DNA from: Agromyces soli
GTDB taxonomy: Bacteria; Actinomycetota; Actinomycetes; Actinomycetales; Microbacteriaceae
Assembly: GCF_022811605.1 (NCBI RefSeq)
Contig: NZ_CP094533.1
Coordinates: 1,054,001 to 1,118,000 of the forward strand
Direction of reading: 5' to 3'
Length of the DNA: 64,000 nucleotides
A program made the position numbers and the translations under genes. Every line of letters starts with the position of its first letter. Position 1 is the stretch's first letter. The notes beneath the pieces were generated by a model. That model made no database searches and was not told where the DNA came from. It saw nothing but the letters and a program-made list of their open reading frames with translations. Positions 1 to 8,520 of this stretch are shown piece by piece.

Positions 1-31
1 GATCCCCCGATTCGGCCGGGATCGGGGGATC
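1..31. terminator. Perfect 11-bp inverted repeat at the window edge
   Basis: GATCCCCCGAT at 1-11 is matched exactly by its reverse complement at 21-31 with a 9-base loop. It lies before the ribosomal protein operon and has no long T tract. It is probably the terminator of a gene outside the window. An operator role cannot be excluded. Confidence 0.5.
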
Positions 32-174
32 TGCTAGGCTGGCTCGTTGGCTGGGTACATCCACTGCCCGGTTCGTAGGCGAATCCCTCGTATCTTCCGC
101 GAAAGCGGTGGGCGTCGCCTGCAGACAAGAGACCTTGGGAGGGGCGATCCGCCCCTCGGTATTGGAGGAAACCA

Positions 175-411
175 ATGGCAGCAGTGTGCCAGGTGACCGG
201 CGCCGTTCCCGGCTTCGGTCACAACATCTCGCACTCGCACCGCCGGACGAAGCGCCGCTTCGACCCGAACGTGCAGAAGAAGACGTACTACGTGCCGTCG
301 CTTCGTCGCAGCGTGACGCTGAACGTGTCGGCCAAGGGCATCAAGGTGATCGACGCCCGTGGCATCGACGCCGTCGTCCGTGACATCCAGGCTCGTGGGG
401 TGAAGCTCTAA
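175..411 (+). CDS. rpmB: 50S ribosomal protein L28, zinc-independent type
   Basis: This 78-residue protein is a large-subunit ribosomal component. It opens with CQVTG, continues with the [14 protein letters not shown] block typical of L28, and ends with the [14 protein letters not shown] segment. It has one cysteine, so it lacks the CxxC pairs of zinc-binding L28. An AGGAG-type ribosome binding site at about 164-169 supports this ATG. It is the first gene of a three-gene operon with L33 and S14; its stop overlaps the L33 start by one base. The absence of zinc ligands matches the C-minus paralogs that actinobacteria often place under Zur control, but no clear Zur box was seen. Confidence 0.95.
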   Translation: MAAVCQVTGAVPGFGHNISHSHRRTKRRFDPNVQKKTYYVPSLRRSVTLNVSAKGIKVIDARGIDAVVRDIQARGVKL

Positions 412-578
412 TGGCGAAGCAGCAGGACATCCGTCCCATCATCAAGCTCCGTTCGACGGCCGGCACCGGGTACACCTACGTGACCCGCAAGAACCGTCGC
501 AACAACCCCGACCGTCTCGTGCTCAAGAAGTACGACCCCGTGGTGCGCAAGCACGTCGACTTCCGAGAGGAGCGCTAA
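411..578 (+). CDS. rpmG: 50S ribosomal protein L33, zinc-independent type
   Basis: This 55-residue protein starts with [13 protein letters not shown] and ends in HVDFREER. It contains the L33 signature [22 protein letters not shown]. There is no cysteine at all, so this is the C-minus form that does not hold zinc. The ATG shares its first base with the TAA stop of rpmB, which implies translational coupling. The rpsN gene follows after three bases. It acts in the 50S subunit near the E site. The identification by motif and operon position is secure. Confidence 0.93.
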   Translation: MAKQQDIRPIIKLRSTAGTGYTYVTRKNRRNNPDRLVLKKYDPVVRKHVDFREER

Positions 579-581
579 GAC

Positions 582-887
582 ATGGCGAAGAAGAGCAAGA
601 TCGCGCGCAACAAGCAGCGCCAGGAGGTCGTGGACCGCTACGCCGCCAAGCGCGCCGAGCTGAAGAAGGCGCTCGTCGACCCGAACGGCACCGACGAGTC
701 GCGCGAGGCCGCCCGCATCGGCCTGCAGAAGCTCCCCCGCAACGCCTCGCCGGTTCGCCTGCGCTCGCGTGACGCCATCGACGGCCGCCCCCGTGGTGTG
801 CTCTCGAAGTTCGGCATCTCGCGTGTCCGCTTCCGCGACATGGCGCACAAGGGCGAGCTGCCCGGCATCACCAAGTCGAGCTGGTAA
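582..887 (+). CDS. rpsN: 30S ribosomal protein S14, long zinc-independent type
   Basis: This 101-residue protein begins [13 protein letters not shown] and carries the C-terminal S14 core [20 protein letters not shown] followed by [20 protein letters not shown]. Its length matches the long form of S14. The CxxC zinc knuckle of the short form is absent. It is the last gene of the rpmB-rpmG-rpsN operon and is followed by a strong hairpin at 908-946. All three products are zinc-free, so the whole operon would function under zinc limitation. Whether zinc-binding copies exist elsewhere cannot be seen here. Confidence 0.95.
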   Translation: MAKKSKIARNKQRQEVVDRYAAKRAELKKALVDPNGTDESREAARIGLQKLPRNASPVRLRSRDAIDGRPRGVLSKFGISRVRFRDMAHKGELPGITKSSW

Positions 888-907
888 CCCAGCCCGCACC
901 CGCTTCA

Positions 908-946
908 CGAGCAGGGGCGTCCCGGTTTCCGGGGCGCCCCTGCTCG
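908..946 (+). terminator. Strong hairpin terminator after rpsN
   Basis: CGAGCAGGGGCG at 908-919 pairs with 935-946. The stem continues inward through 920-925 and 929-934, with one G-T pair, to a TTT loop. This 18-bp stem lies 20 bases after the rpsN stop. It has no long U tract, as is usual in high-GC actinobacteria. Confidence 0.7.
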
Positions 947-1157
947 CGTCCGGACTCTCCCCCGAAGGCCGCGGCGTTCGCCATGGGCGCACGACACGCC
1001 GGTGCGAGAATGCTCGAATGACCCGGAAATCCGCGTGATTCCGGGGATTTCTGTTACATTCGAGGCGGCCTGAACGGCCCCGGGGGTGGTTGAACGATCG
1101 TTCCCGAGTTCTTCAACAAGTGCTGTTCCCACAGCGAACGTCCGAGGAGGACACTCA

Positions 1158-1445
1158 ATGGCTGACAAGTCGCTGAACAAGACCGAGCTCGTCGCGAAGA
1201 TCGCTGCCTCGACCGGTCAGAGCCAGGCCACCGTCGACTCCGTGCTCGGCGGTCTCTTCGACGCCCTCGCCGAGTCGGTCGGCTCGGGCACCAAGGTCTC
1301 CATCCCGGGTTGGCTCGCCGTCGAGCGCTCGCACCGCGCCGCTCGCACCGGCCGCAACCCGCAGACCGGCGCCACCATCGAGATCCCGGCCGGCTACTCG
1401 GTCAAGGTCACCGCGGGCTCGAAGCTCAAGGCTGCCGCCAAGTAA
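1158..1445 (+). CDS. HU-family DNA-binding protein
   Basis: This 95-residue nucleoid protein bends and compacts DNA as a dimer. It starts MADKSLNKTELVAKIA and carries the family elements VSIPGWLAVERSHRAARTGRNPQTG (the beta-arm region) and IEIPAGYSVKVTAGSKLK. The usual arm motif is F-G-x-F; here it reads G-W-L-A-V. GAGGAGG at 1144-1150 fixes the ATG at 1158. The gene stands alone between two hairpins and is probably monocistronic and highly expressed. It lacks the long lysine/alanine-rich tail of mycobacterial HupB. Confidence 0.93.
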   Translation: MADKSLNKTELVAKIAASTGQSQATVDSVLGGLFDALAESVGSGTKVSIPGWLAVERSHRAARTGRNPQTGATIEIPAGYSVKVTAGSKLKAAAK

Positions 1446-1459
1446 GACTTCGCGACGCT

Positions 1460-1493
1460 CGAAGGGCGATCGGCTCCGGCCGGTCGCCCTTCG
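1460..1493 (+). terminator. Hairpin terminator after the HU gene
   Basis: CGAAGGGCGATCGG at 1460-1473 pairs with CCGGTCGCCCTTCG at 1480-1493 through one wobble, with a six-base loop. It starts 15 bases after the HU stop and is followed by TCGTT. Confidence 0.7.
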
Positions 1494-1546
1494 TCGTTCC
1501 GCGGGCGGCGGAGGAGCCCCTCAGGTGCAGCGCCTAGGCTGGTGCG

Positions 1547-3574
1547 GTGCCCCGTTCCGTTCGTGTGCTCGGCCCCGCCGTGCTCGTCGCCGCTGCGCTC
1601 ATCGCGGTCCTCGTGGGCCTCTCCTTCGGCGGTGGCGCCGACCCGGTCCTGATCCAGGACCCCGGTCCCTTCGTGCGCTGGAGCCTGCCGATCGCGAAGC
1701 TCCTCGTGAACCTCGGCGCGGCGGGCATGATCGGCTCGCTCGTGCTGGCCCTCTGGGCGCTCAGCCCCGAGCGCGAGGAGTTCAACGCGGCCCTCGACGT
1801 CGCGGCCGCCTCCGCCGCGGTGATGACCGTCGCGAGCGCCGCGGCCGGCCTCATCACCTTCCTCGACGTGACGGGCGTGCCCTTCGACCTCGGCGAGCGC
1901 TTCGGCATGCAGCTCGGCCAGTTCGTGACGAGCATCGGGCTCGGCCAGGCCTGGCTGATGACGACCCTCGTCGCCGCAGCGGTGACCGTGCTGTGCTTCG
2001 CGGTGCGGAATCACACCGCCCTCGTCTTCGTCGCCGTGCTCGCGGTCTTCTCGCTCGTGCCGCTCGCCCAGCAGGGTCACGCGGCCGGCGCCGCCGGGCA
2101 CAACCAGGCGATCACCGCCCTCGGCCTCCACCTCGTGTTCGCGGCGGTCTGGCTGGGCGGGCTGCTCACGATCGTGCTGCTGCAGCGCCGCCTCGGCGGG
2201 GAACGGCTCGTCGTCGTGCTCGCGCGGTACTCGACCGTCGCGCTCATCTGCTTCATCGTCGTGGCGATCTCGGGCTACGCCAGCGCGGCGCTGCGCATCG
2301 GCAGCTGGGATGCGCTCGGCACGCCCTACGGCATCCTCGTCATCGCGAAGGTCGGCGCGCTCATCGCGCTCGGCTGCTTCGGTGCGCTGCAGCGCACCTG
2401 GCTGATCGGGCGGATGCAGCGCAAGCAGCTCGCGGCCGAGGCATCCGCCCGCGGCTCGAAGACGGATGCCTCGGGGCGCACGCCCTTCGCGGAGTTCTGG
2501 TGGTTCGTGGTCGCCGAGCTCGCCTTCATGGGCATCGCCTCGGGCGTCGCGGCGGCGCTCGCCCGCACGGCGACGCCCGTCTCCGAGGACGTCGCCGGCG
2601 ACCTCGCCCGCACGCCCGCCGAGATCCTCACCGGCGAGCTGCTGCCGCCGTGGCCCGACTGGTACCGCTTCTTCACCGAGTGGAAGCCCGACCTCATCTG
2701 GCTGCTCGCTTGCGGCTTCGGCATCTTCTTCTACCTCGCCGGGGTGCGCCGGCTGCGCCGCCGCGGCGACACCTGGCCGATCTACCGCGCCGTGCTCTGG
2801 GTCGCCGGCCTGCTGCTGCTCGCGTACCTCACGAGCGGCGGGGTGAACGCCTACCAGGAGTACCTCTTCTCGGCGCACATGCTCGGCCACATGGGCCTCA
2901 CGATGGCCGTGCCGGTGCTGCTCGTGCCCGGCGCCCCGGTGACGCTCATCGCGCGCGCCGTGCAGGCCCGCAAGGACGGCTCACGCGGCGGCCGCGAGTG
3001 GGTGCTGCTCGCCGTGCATTCGAAGTTCGCCGGGATCATCGCGAACCCCTTCGTGGCGGCCGCCCTCTTCGTCGGCTCGCTCTGGGTGTTCTACTACTCG
3101 CCGCTGTTCCGCTGGTCGATGGTCGACCACATCGGGCACGAGTGGATGATCACGCACTTCCTCATCACGGGGTACCTCTTCGTGCAGTCGCTCGTGGGCA
3201 TCGACCCGGTGCCGTACCGGCTGCCGTACGCGTTCCGCCTGCTGCTGCTTCTCGGCACGATGGCGTTCCACGCGTTCTTCGGCCTCGCCATCATGATGTC
3301 GACGGGGCTCATGCTCGCCGACTGGTACGGCGCGATGGGCTGGGGCACCGATGCGCTCGCCGATCAGCAGCTGGGCGGCGGCATCGCCTGGTCGATCGGC
3401 GAGATCCCGACGTTGGCGCTCGCCGTGACCGTCGCGATCCAGTGGGCGCGCAGCGACGAGAAGGAGTCCCGCCGCCGCGACCGGCACGCGGATCGCACCG
3501 GGGACGCCGAGCTCGAGGCGTACAACGCGCAGCTCGCCGCGATCGCGGAGCACGATCGGGCGCCGCGAGACTGA
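1547..3574 (+). CDS. CopD-domain/CtaG-domain fusion membrane protein (copper handling, cytochrome oxidase assembly)
   Basis: This 675-residue polytopic membrane protein appears to be a fusion. Residues about 1-330 resemble the CopD copper-resistance membrane domain, with many hydrophobic helices and the QQGHAAGAAGHNQ loop. Residues about 370-640 resemble the CtaG-type cytochrome c oxidase assembly domain, with the AHMLGHMGLTMAVPVLLVPGAP and GHEWMITHFLITGYLF histidine-rich helices. Such CopD-CtaG fusions are common in actinobacteria. It probably moves or delivers copper at the plasma membrane for haem-copper oxidase. The GTG at 1547 is the first good start. A CopC-like protein is encoded separately at 37226-37885. 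Confidence 0.85.
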   Translation: MPRSVRVLGPAVLVAAALIAVLVGLSFGGGADPVLIQDPGPFVRWSLPIAKLLVNLGAAGMIGSLVLALWALSPEREEFNAALDVAAASAAVMTVASAAAGLITFLDVTGVPFDLGERFGMQLGQFVTSIGLGQAWLMTTLVAAAVTVLCFAVRNHTALVFVAVLAVFSLVPLAQQGHAAGAAGHNQAITALGLHLVFAAVWLGGLLTIVLLQRRLGGERLVVVLARYSTVALICFIVVAISGYASAALRIGSWDALGTPYGILVIAKVGALIALGCFGALQRTWLIGRMQRKQLAAEASARGSKTDASGRTPFAEFWWFVVAELAFMGIASGVAAALARTATPVSEDVAGDLARTPAEILTGELLPPWPDWYRFFTEWKPDLIWLLACGFGIFFYLAGVRRLRRRGDTWPIYRAVLWVAGLLLLAYLTSGGVNAYQEYLFSAHMLGHMGLTMAVPVLLVPGAPVTLIARAVQARKDGSRGGREWVLLAVHSKFAGIIANPFVAAALFVGSLWVFYYSPLFRWSMVDHIGHEWMITHFLITGYLFVQSLVGIDPVPYRLPYAFRLLLLLGTMAFHAFFGLAIMMSTGLMLADWYGAMGWGTDALADQQLGGGIAWSIGEIPTLALAVTVAIQWARSDEKESRRRDRHADRTGDAELEAYNAQLAAIAEHDRAPRD

Positions 3575-3601
3575 GTCGGGGCGGGCGCGGCTGCGCTCGC
3601 G

Positions 3602-4648
3602 CTACTTCAGCTGCACCGCGATCGAGCCGTCGGGCTTGATGCGGGCGTCGAGGGCGACCGTGAAGCCGCGGTCCTCCTCGAGGGTGGAGATCTCGCCGTC
3701 GAACAGCGACTGCACCTCGACCGAGATGTGCGCGGTGCCGGCCGTGGCCGGCATCTCGAAGGCGGTCTCTCCGGCGGTGAGCGTGACGGTCGGGCTCGCG
3801 ACGATCGACCAGACGGGATCGCTCAGGATGCGGTCGTCGATGTCGATGCCGAAGGGGCAGTCCGTCGGGTTCAGCACCTGCTGCTCGGTGCAGCCCGCGA
3901 GGTAGAGGTCGAGCTGCGCCTGCACGCGGTCGACGAACGCCTGCGTCGGCTGCGCATCGACGGTCACGGCGCCGCGCACGCCAGGTTCGGCGACGGCGAT
4001 GACGTGCGGCGCCTGCAGCAGCTGCGAGTCGTACTCGAACTCGTAGGCGGCGGGGGCGATCGCGAGGTACGGCGTCGTCTGCGTGAAGTTCGCCAGCTCG
4101 TCCTCGGGCTTCGTCGCCCGGGTGTCGAGGGTGAGGTCGCCGACCGTGAACTGGGGCGAGTGCGCCGCGGTGACGTCGATGATCGCGAGCGGGCTCTCGG
4201 CGAAGGCCCAACGGTTCAGCACCCCGTAGAGCGGCTCGATCGGCTTCACCTCGAAGGTGGTCTCGGCGATGGCGGTGTCGATGCGGTAACTGACCGTGAC
4301 CGAGTGGGTGCCGTCGTCGTGGGCGACGTCGTCGACGATGCGCACGTCGGCCGGCCCCGCGTCGACGATGCCGGAGCGGAGCATCGCGGTGGAGACGTCG
4401 GTCGGCAGGCCGAGCGCGTCGAGCGCCTTGGCGTCGAGGGCGACGCCCGGCGTCGTGGCGGCGGTCGCGAGATCGTCGTCGGCGATGGCCGAGAGGTAGC
4501 GCTCGACGAAGTTCGAGGCGCCGTACACGGTCTGGTTGAGCCCGCCGAGGGCCGCGAGGAAGGCGCCCCCGAGCAGCGCACCCGCGCCGACCCAGCCGAT
4601 GACGGCGAGCGGCGAGATGCGCCCGCGTGCTGCGTCCCGCTTCCCCAC
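3602..4648 (-). CDS. Membrane-anchored protein of unknown function
   Basis: I do not recognise this 348-residue protein by function. It has a short basic N-terminus, one hydrophobic segment at about residues 12-36, and a long extracytoplasmic part with no further membrane helices. Two cysteines (in AGCTEQQ and PTDCPFG) could form a disulfide. The fold looks beta-rich, with repeated stretches of alternating T/V/I residues. It is convergent with the CopD-CtaG gene (27 bases between stops) and divergent from the helicase gene. Similar single-anchor proteins are common in Microbacteriaceae and are annotated only as hypothetical. Confidence 0.75.
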   Translation of the reverse strand: MGKRDAARGRISPLAVIGWVGAGALLGGAFLAALGGLNQTVYGASNFVERYLSAIADDDLATAATTPGVALDAKALDALGLPTDVSTAMLRSGIVDAGPADVRIVDDVAHDDGTHSVTVSYRIDTAIAETTFEVKPIEPLYGVLNRWAFAESPLAIIDVTAAHSPQFTVGDLTLDTRATKPEDELANFTQTTPYLAIAPAAYEFEYDSQLLQAPHVIAVAEPGVRGAVTVDAQPTQAFVDRVQAQLDLYLAGCTEQQVLNPTDCPFGIDIDDRILSDPVWSIVASPTVTLTAGETAFEMPATAGTAHISVEVQSLFDGEISTLEEDRGFTVALDARIKPDGSIAVQLK

Positions 4649-4804
4649 CCGGCCAGTCTATGGGCGGCCCTCCGGCGCAGACTGAGGATGTCCCGAGCCG
4701 GAGCCCACCCGGCGTTAGGGTGGGAGCGCGCCCGGCGGGCGCCCCGTCGCGGTTCGACACCGCGGCATCCGCATCCGAGCAGAGATCAACGAGCCGAGAC
4801 TCCC

Positions 4805-6121
4805 GTGCAGTCAGTCACCCTCACCCGCGAGCAGGCCGCGGTGTTCGAGGCGATCGAGCACACCCGCGAGCACGTGTTCGTCACCGGTCGCGCCGGCACG
4901 GGCAAGTCCACGCTGCTCAGCCATCTCAACTGGCACACCAAGAAGCAGATCGTCATCTGCGCGCCGACCGGCGTGGCCGCGCTGAACGTGGGCGGCCAGA
5001 CCATCCACTCGCTGTTCCGGCTGCCGATCGGGGTGATCGCCGATCACGCGATCGACCAGAACGACCAGGTGCGCAAGATCCTGAACGCCATGGACACGCT
5101 CGTCATCGACGAGGTGTCGATGGTGAACGCCGATCTGATGGACGCCATGGACCGGGCGCTGCGGCAGGCGCGGCAGCGGCAGGCCGAGCCGTTCGGCGGG
5201 GTGCAGGTGGTGCTGTTCGGCGACCCCTATCAGCTCGCACCGGTGCCGGGCGACGTCGAGGAGCGGCGCTACTTCGCCGACACCTACCGTTCGATGTGGT
5301 TCTTCGATGCGAAGGTCTGGGGCGAGACCGCGCTGCGCATCTTCGAGCTCGGCGAGGTGCACCGCCAGAGCGACGACCGCTTCAAGTACATGCTGAACGC
5401 CGTGCGGCACGGCATGGTCACGGCGGAGATCGCCGGGGTGCTGAACGAGATCGGCGCACGACGGCCGCTCCCCGAGCAGGGCGCGATCACCCTCGCGACG
5501 ACGAATGACACCGTCAACCGCATCAACCGCGCCCAGCTGAAGCGGCTGCCGGGCGAATCGCTCGCGAACCCGGCCGAGGTCAACGGCGACTTCGGCGGGC
5601 GCACCTTCCCCGCCGACGAGCGGCTCGAGCTGAAGGTCGGGGCGCAGGTGATGTTCCTGCGCAACGACACCGCGATCGGGCCGGACGGGCAGCGCTGGGT
5701 GAACGGCACGATCGGCACGGTCGTCTCGCTCGACGGCGAGGTGATCGTCGACATCGACGGCGAGGAGCACGAGGTCGAGCCGGTCACCTGGGAGAAGTAC
5801 CGATACCGCTGGGACCCGGCGGCGAAGAAGCTCGAGCGCGAGATCGTGGCGGAGTTCACGCAGTTCCCGCTGCGGCTGGCGTGGGCGGTCACCATCCACA
5901 AGTCGCAGGGGGCGAGCTACGACACGGCCATCGTCGACCTGGGGTCGCGGGTGTTCAGCCCCGGCCAGACGTACGTGGCGCTCAGCCGGCTGACGTCGCT
6001 CGAGGGGCTCTACCTGGCACGCCCGCTGCGGCCGAGCGACATCATCGTCGACCGCGACGTCGAGCGCTTCATGTCGGGGGCGATGCGGCCGCAACTCGGC
6101 GAGCAGCCGTCGGCGCGGTAA
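4805..6121 (+). CDS. PIF1-like superfamily 1B DNA helicase
   Basis: This 438-residue ATPase should unwind DNA 5' to 3'. It has a Walker A motif GRAGTGKS at residues 28-35, the CAPTGVAALNVGGQTIHSLF block of PIF1-type helicases at about 51-70, Walker B with IDEVSM at 100-105, GDPYQLAPV, and the C-terminal WAVTIHKSQGASYD and YVALSRLTSLEGLYL motifs. The GTG at 4805 (CCCGTGCAG) gives a start just before the conserved core. No strong ribosome binding site is visible. Small bacterial PIF1-like enzymes of this length are widespread in actinobacteria. Their exact role (replication or recombination) is not evident here. Confidence 0.9.
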   Translation: MQSVTLTREQAAVFEAIEHTREHVFVTGRAGTGKSTLLSHLNWHTKKQIVICAPTGVAALNVGGQTIHSLFRLPIGVIADHAIDQNDQVRKILNAMDTLVIDEVSMVNADLMDAMDRALRQARQRQAEPFGGVQVVLFGDPYQLAPVPGDVEERRYFADTYRSMWFFDAKVWGETALRIFELGEVHRQSDDRFKYMLNAVRHGMVTAEIAGVLNEIGARRPLPEQGAITLATTNDTVNRINRAQLKRLPGESLANPAEVNGDFGGRTFPADERLELKVGAQVMFLRNDTAIGPDGQRWVNGTIGTVVSLDGEVIVDIDGEEHEVEPVTWEKYRYRWDPAAKKLEREIVAEFTQFPLRLAWAVTIHKSQGASYDTAIVDLGSRVFSPGQTYVALSRLTSLEGLYLARPLRPSDIIVDRDVERFMSGAMRPQLGEQPSAR

Positions 6122-6231
6122 CCATCCGAGGCGGTTTCCCGCCTGGAATCAGGGATGCCTCGGGGGATCCCCTGACGGGCGGCGGCGCGCCGCCGGGGTA
6201 GAATCGCACCGGACACAAGCTAGGGGGGCTG

Positions 6232-7554
6232 GTGGCTGAGCAACGGCTTTCTTCGCGCGCGCGGCGCTCACGGCGTCGCGGACGCCTCGCCGGGCTCGCC
6301 GCGATGGTCGCCGCAGCCTCCCTCGTGCTCACCGCCTGCACCGGCGGCGGCCCCGATCCGGCCCGCAGCTTCGACGAGCTCGACCGCGCCCTGCCGGACT
6401 CCACCGTCGAGCAGCTGCAGGGGGTGCTCGAGGAGGCGGTGCGCCAGAGTGGATCGAGCGGCGGCTTGGCCGGCGTCTGGGCGCCGTGGTCCGGCACCTG
6501 GCAAGGCGTAACCGGCACGACCGGGTTCGAGGATCACGCGCCGAAGGTCACGCCGCAGACGAAGTTCCGCCTGACGACGGGCACCACCGAGATCACCTGC
6601 ACCGTGCTGCTGCGCCTCGCCGACGCCGGAGTCGTGAAGCTCGACGACCACGTCAGCCGGTACGTCGACTCGACCCCCGGCATCGACGGCATCACGCTGC
6701 GGCAGCTCTGCCAGCAGACCTCCGGCCTCGGCGACTTCTACCCGTCGCTCAAGGCGCACTTCGCGGCCAATCCGCAGCGGGTCTGGAGCGAGACCGAGCT
6801 CATCTCGGGCGGCCTCGCCGCCGGCCGCGCCGCCGAGCCGGGCGAGAGCTGGTCGCCGTCGCAGGCCGGCGTCATGCTGCTCTCGCTCGCCCTGCGCAAC
6901 GCGACGGGGCGGGACTGGAACTCGCTCGCCGAGGACTACGTCTTCGGTCCGCTCGCGATGGACGACACGACCCTTCCCGCGCCCAGCGACGTCGACCACC
7001 ACGGCATGCTGGGCGGCTATCTCGCGAAGCTCGGCCCCGACGGCGCCGTCGACTGCGCCGCGAAGTACGACGACTCGAAGCAGTCGAGCTCGATGGGCGG
7101 CGCCGCCGCCGGCGCCGTCACCACCCTGGTCGATGCGCAGGCGCTCAGCGAGGCCTTCGCCACCGGCGCGCTGCTCGACGAGCGGTTCGCGCGCGAGCAG
7201 TGGACCCTCGTCCCGATGAGCGGCGACGCGCCCGCCTGGCAGGGCTACGGCCTCGGCGGCGCGCAGTACGGCCCCATGCGCGGCATCGCCGGTGAGGGCC
7301 CCGGCGCGCTCACCGCTGCATTCACCGACCCGAAGTCCGGGCTGACCGTCGTCGTCGCGCTGAACGACTCGACCTCTGGCGCCGACTTCGTCCGCGAGGT
7401 GGCGTTCGCGCTCGCCTCGATCGCCTCGAAGGCGGAGGCGGCGCCCGATCACGAACGCCCGATGGTCGAGTTGCCCTGGTCGCTCGACCAGTCGGTGGCG
7501 AGGATGGCGGAACTCGCGGTCTGCCCGGCCGAGGAGGTCGCGGCGGCGGAGTGA
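6232..7554 (+). CDS. Beta-lactamase/penicillin-binding-fold lipoprotein lacking catalytic residues
   Basis: This 440-residue protein has a basic N-terminus and the lipobox LTAC with Cys36, so it is probably a membrane-anchored lipoprotein. It aligns with the class C beta-lactamase-like serine hydrolase fold: KFRLTTGTTEITCTVLLRLAD at 111, LRQLCQQTSGL at 156, PGESWSPSQAG at 203 and a GGAAAGAVTTLVDAQ segment. The SxxK motif reads TGTT (116-119), the YxN motif reads PSQ (209-211), and the later HxG position reads IAG. All three active-site motifs are lost, so a binding or scaffolding role is more likely than hydrolysis. The GTG at 6232 follows AGGGGGG. The amidotransferase gene follows. Confidence 0.82.
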   Translation: MAEQRLSSRARRSRRRGRLAGLAAMVAAASLVLTACTGGGPDPARSFDELDRALPDSTVEQLQGVLEEAVRQSGSSGGLAGVWAPWSGTWQGVTGTTGFEDHAPKVTPQTKFRLTTGTTEITCTVLLRLADAGVVKLDDHVSRYVDSTPGIDGITLRQLCQQTSGLGDFYPSLKAHFAANPQRVWSETELISGGLAAGRAAEPGESWSPSQAGVMLLSLALRNATGRDWNSLAEDYVFGPLAMDDTTLPAPSDVDHHGMLGGYLAKLGPDGAVDCAAKYDDSKQSSSMGGAAAGAVTTLVDAQALSEAFATGALLDERFAREQWTLVPMSGDAPAWQGYGLGGAQYGPMRGIAGEGPGALTAAFTDPKSGLTVVVALNDSTSGADFVREVAFALASIASKAEAAPDHERPMVELPWSLDQSVARMAELAVCPAEEVAAAE

Positions 7555-7596
7555 GGGCGGGCCATCCGTCGCTCGCTCGAAGAGGAGATGAGACCG

Positions 7597-8439
7597 ATGT
7601 GCCGATGGCTCGCGTACTCCGGTGACCCCCTGCAGATCTCACGGGTGGTGCTCGACACGAAGCACTCGCTCGTGGCGCAGTCGCTGAACTCGCCGCTCGG
7701 CGCCGAGACGGTGAACGGGGACGGCTTCGGACTCGGCTGGTACGGGCCGTCCCGCGACCCGGGCGACGCCCCGGCGGTGTTCCACAGCATCGAGCCGGCC
7801 TGGCACGACGAGAACCTGCGCGAGCTCGCGCAGGCCGTCGAGAGTCAGCTCTTCTTCGCCCACGTGCGGGCGGCGGCCGGGCCGCCCATCCAGCAGACGA
7901 ACTGCCATCCGTTCCGATACGGGCGGTGGCTCTTCATGCACAACGGGGCCATCGCGGGCTTCTCCGCGATGAAGCGGGAGCTCCTGCTCGAGGTCGCGCC
8001 GGAGTTCTTCCTCGGCATCCGCGGCACCACCGACTCGGAGCTCGTGTTTCATCTCGCGCTCACGTACGGGCTCATGGACGACCCGGTCGAGGCGATGGCC
8101 CGCACGCTGCGGAGAATCGAGGAGGCGGGCCGCGGCTACGGCGTCGCGGCGGCGGTGCAGGGCACCTTCGCGGTGACCGACGGGGCGACGGTCTGGGCAT
8201 TCCGCTACTCGAGCGAGCATCGCAGCCGCACGCTCTTCCACTCGGAGGACATCGACGTGCTGCGGGCCATGTACCCCGATTTCGAACGGCTGCGGGTCTT
8301 CGGCACCCGCGCTCGGCTCGTCGTGAGCGAGCCGCTGAACGACCTGCCCGGGGCGTTCATCGAGGTGCCGGAATCGACCGCGGTCGTGGTCACCCCGGAC
8401 GGCGCCTACGAGCACCAGCCGTTCCTCGCCCCCGCCTGA
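7597..8439 (+). CDS. Class II glutamine amidotransferase (YafJ/EgtC-like)
   Basis: This 280-residue enzyme belongs to the N-terminal-nucleophile glutamine amidotransferases. MCRWLAYSG places the catalytic cysteine at position 2, which requires the start at 7597. An upstream in-frame ATG at 7588 would bury that cysteine, and the AGAGGAG site at 7581-7587 is well spaced only for 7597. Further family marks are NGDGFGLGWYG, FAHVRAA and TNCHPFRYGRWLFMHNG. It would release ammonia from glutamine. No ergothioneine genes are adjacent, so EgtC is not supported and the acceptor is unknown. It lies 42 bases after the degenerate hydrolase gene and may be cotranscribed. Confidence 0.9.
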   Translation: MCRWLAYSGDPLQISRVVLDTKHSLVAQSLNSPLGAETVNGDGFGLGWYGPSRDPGDAPAVFHSIEPAWHDENLRELAQAVESQLFFAHVRAAAGPPIQQTNCHPFRYGRWLFMHNGAIAGFSAMKRELLLEVAPEFFLGIRGTTDSELVFHLALTYGLMDDPVEAMARTLRRIEEAGRGYGVAAAVQGTFAVTDGATVWAFRYSSEHRSRTLFHSEDIDVLRAMYPDFERLRVFGTRARLVVSEPLNDLPGAFIEVPESTAVVVTPDGAYEHQPFLAPA

Positions 8440-8442
8440 CCG

Positions 8443-8500
8443 CCCCGAACGGCCGAGTTGCCCGACTTTCATGAAAGTCGGGCAACTCGGTGGTTCGGGG
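8443..8500. repeat. Long intergenic palindrome, copy 1
   Basis: A perfect 38-bp palindrome at 8453-8490, with core GACTTTCATGAAAGTC, is extended by CCCCGAAC at 8443-8450 and GTTCGGGG at 8493-8500. It lies between the convergent amidotransferase and SRPBCC genes, starting 4 bases after one stop and ending 21 bases before the other. It can fold as a long hairpin from either strand. A bidirectional terminator is likely. Related copies occur at 9180, 35336 and 60649. Confidence 0.8.
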
Positions 8501-8520
8501 TGCGGCGGGATGCCGCGGGG

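Noticed and set aside
1394..2890. Long open frames antisense to the CopD-CtaG gene
   Set aside because: High-GC third-position bias produces long antisense frames; codon pattern and the motifs support only the plus-strand gene.
7588..7596. Upstream in-frame ATG of the glutamine amidotransferase
   Set aside because: It has no correctly spaced ribosome site and would prevent exposure of the catalytic Cys at the N-terminus.
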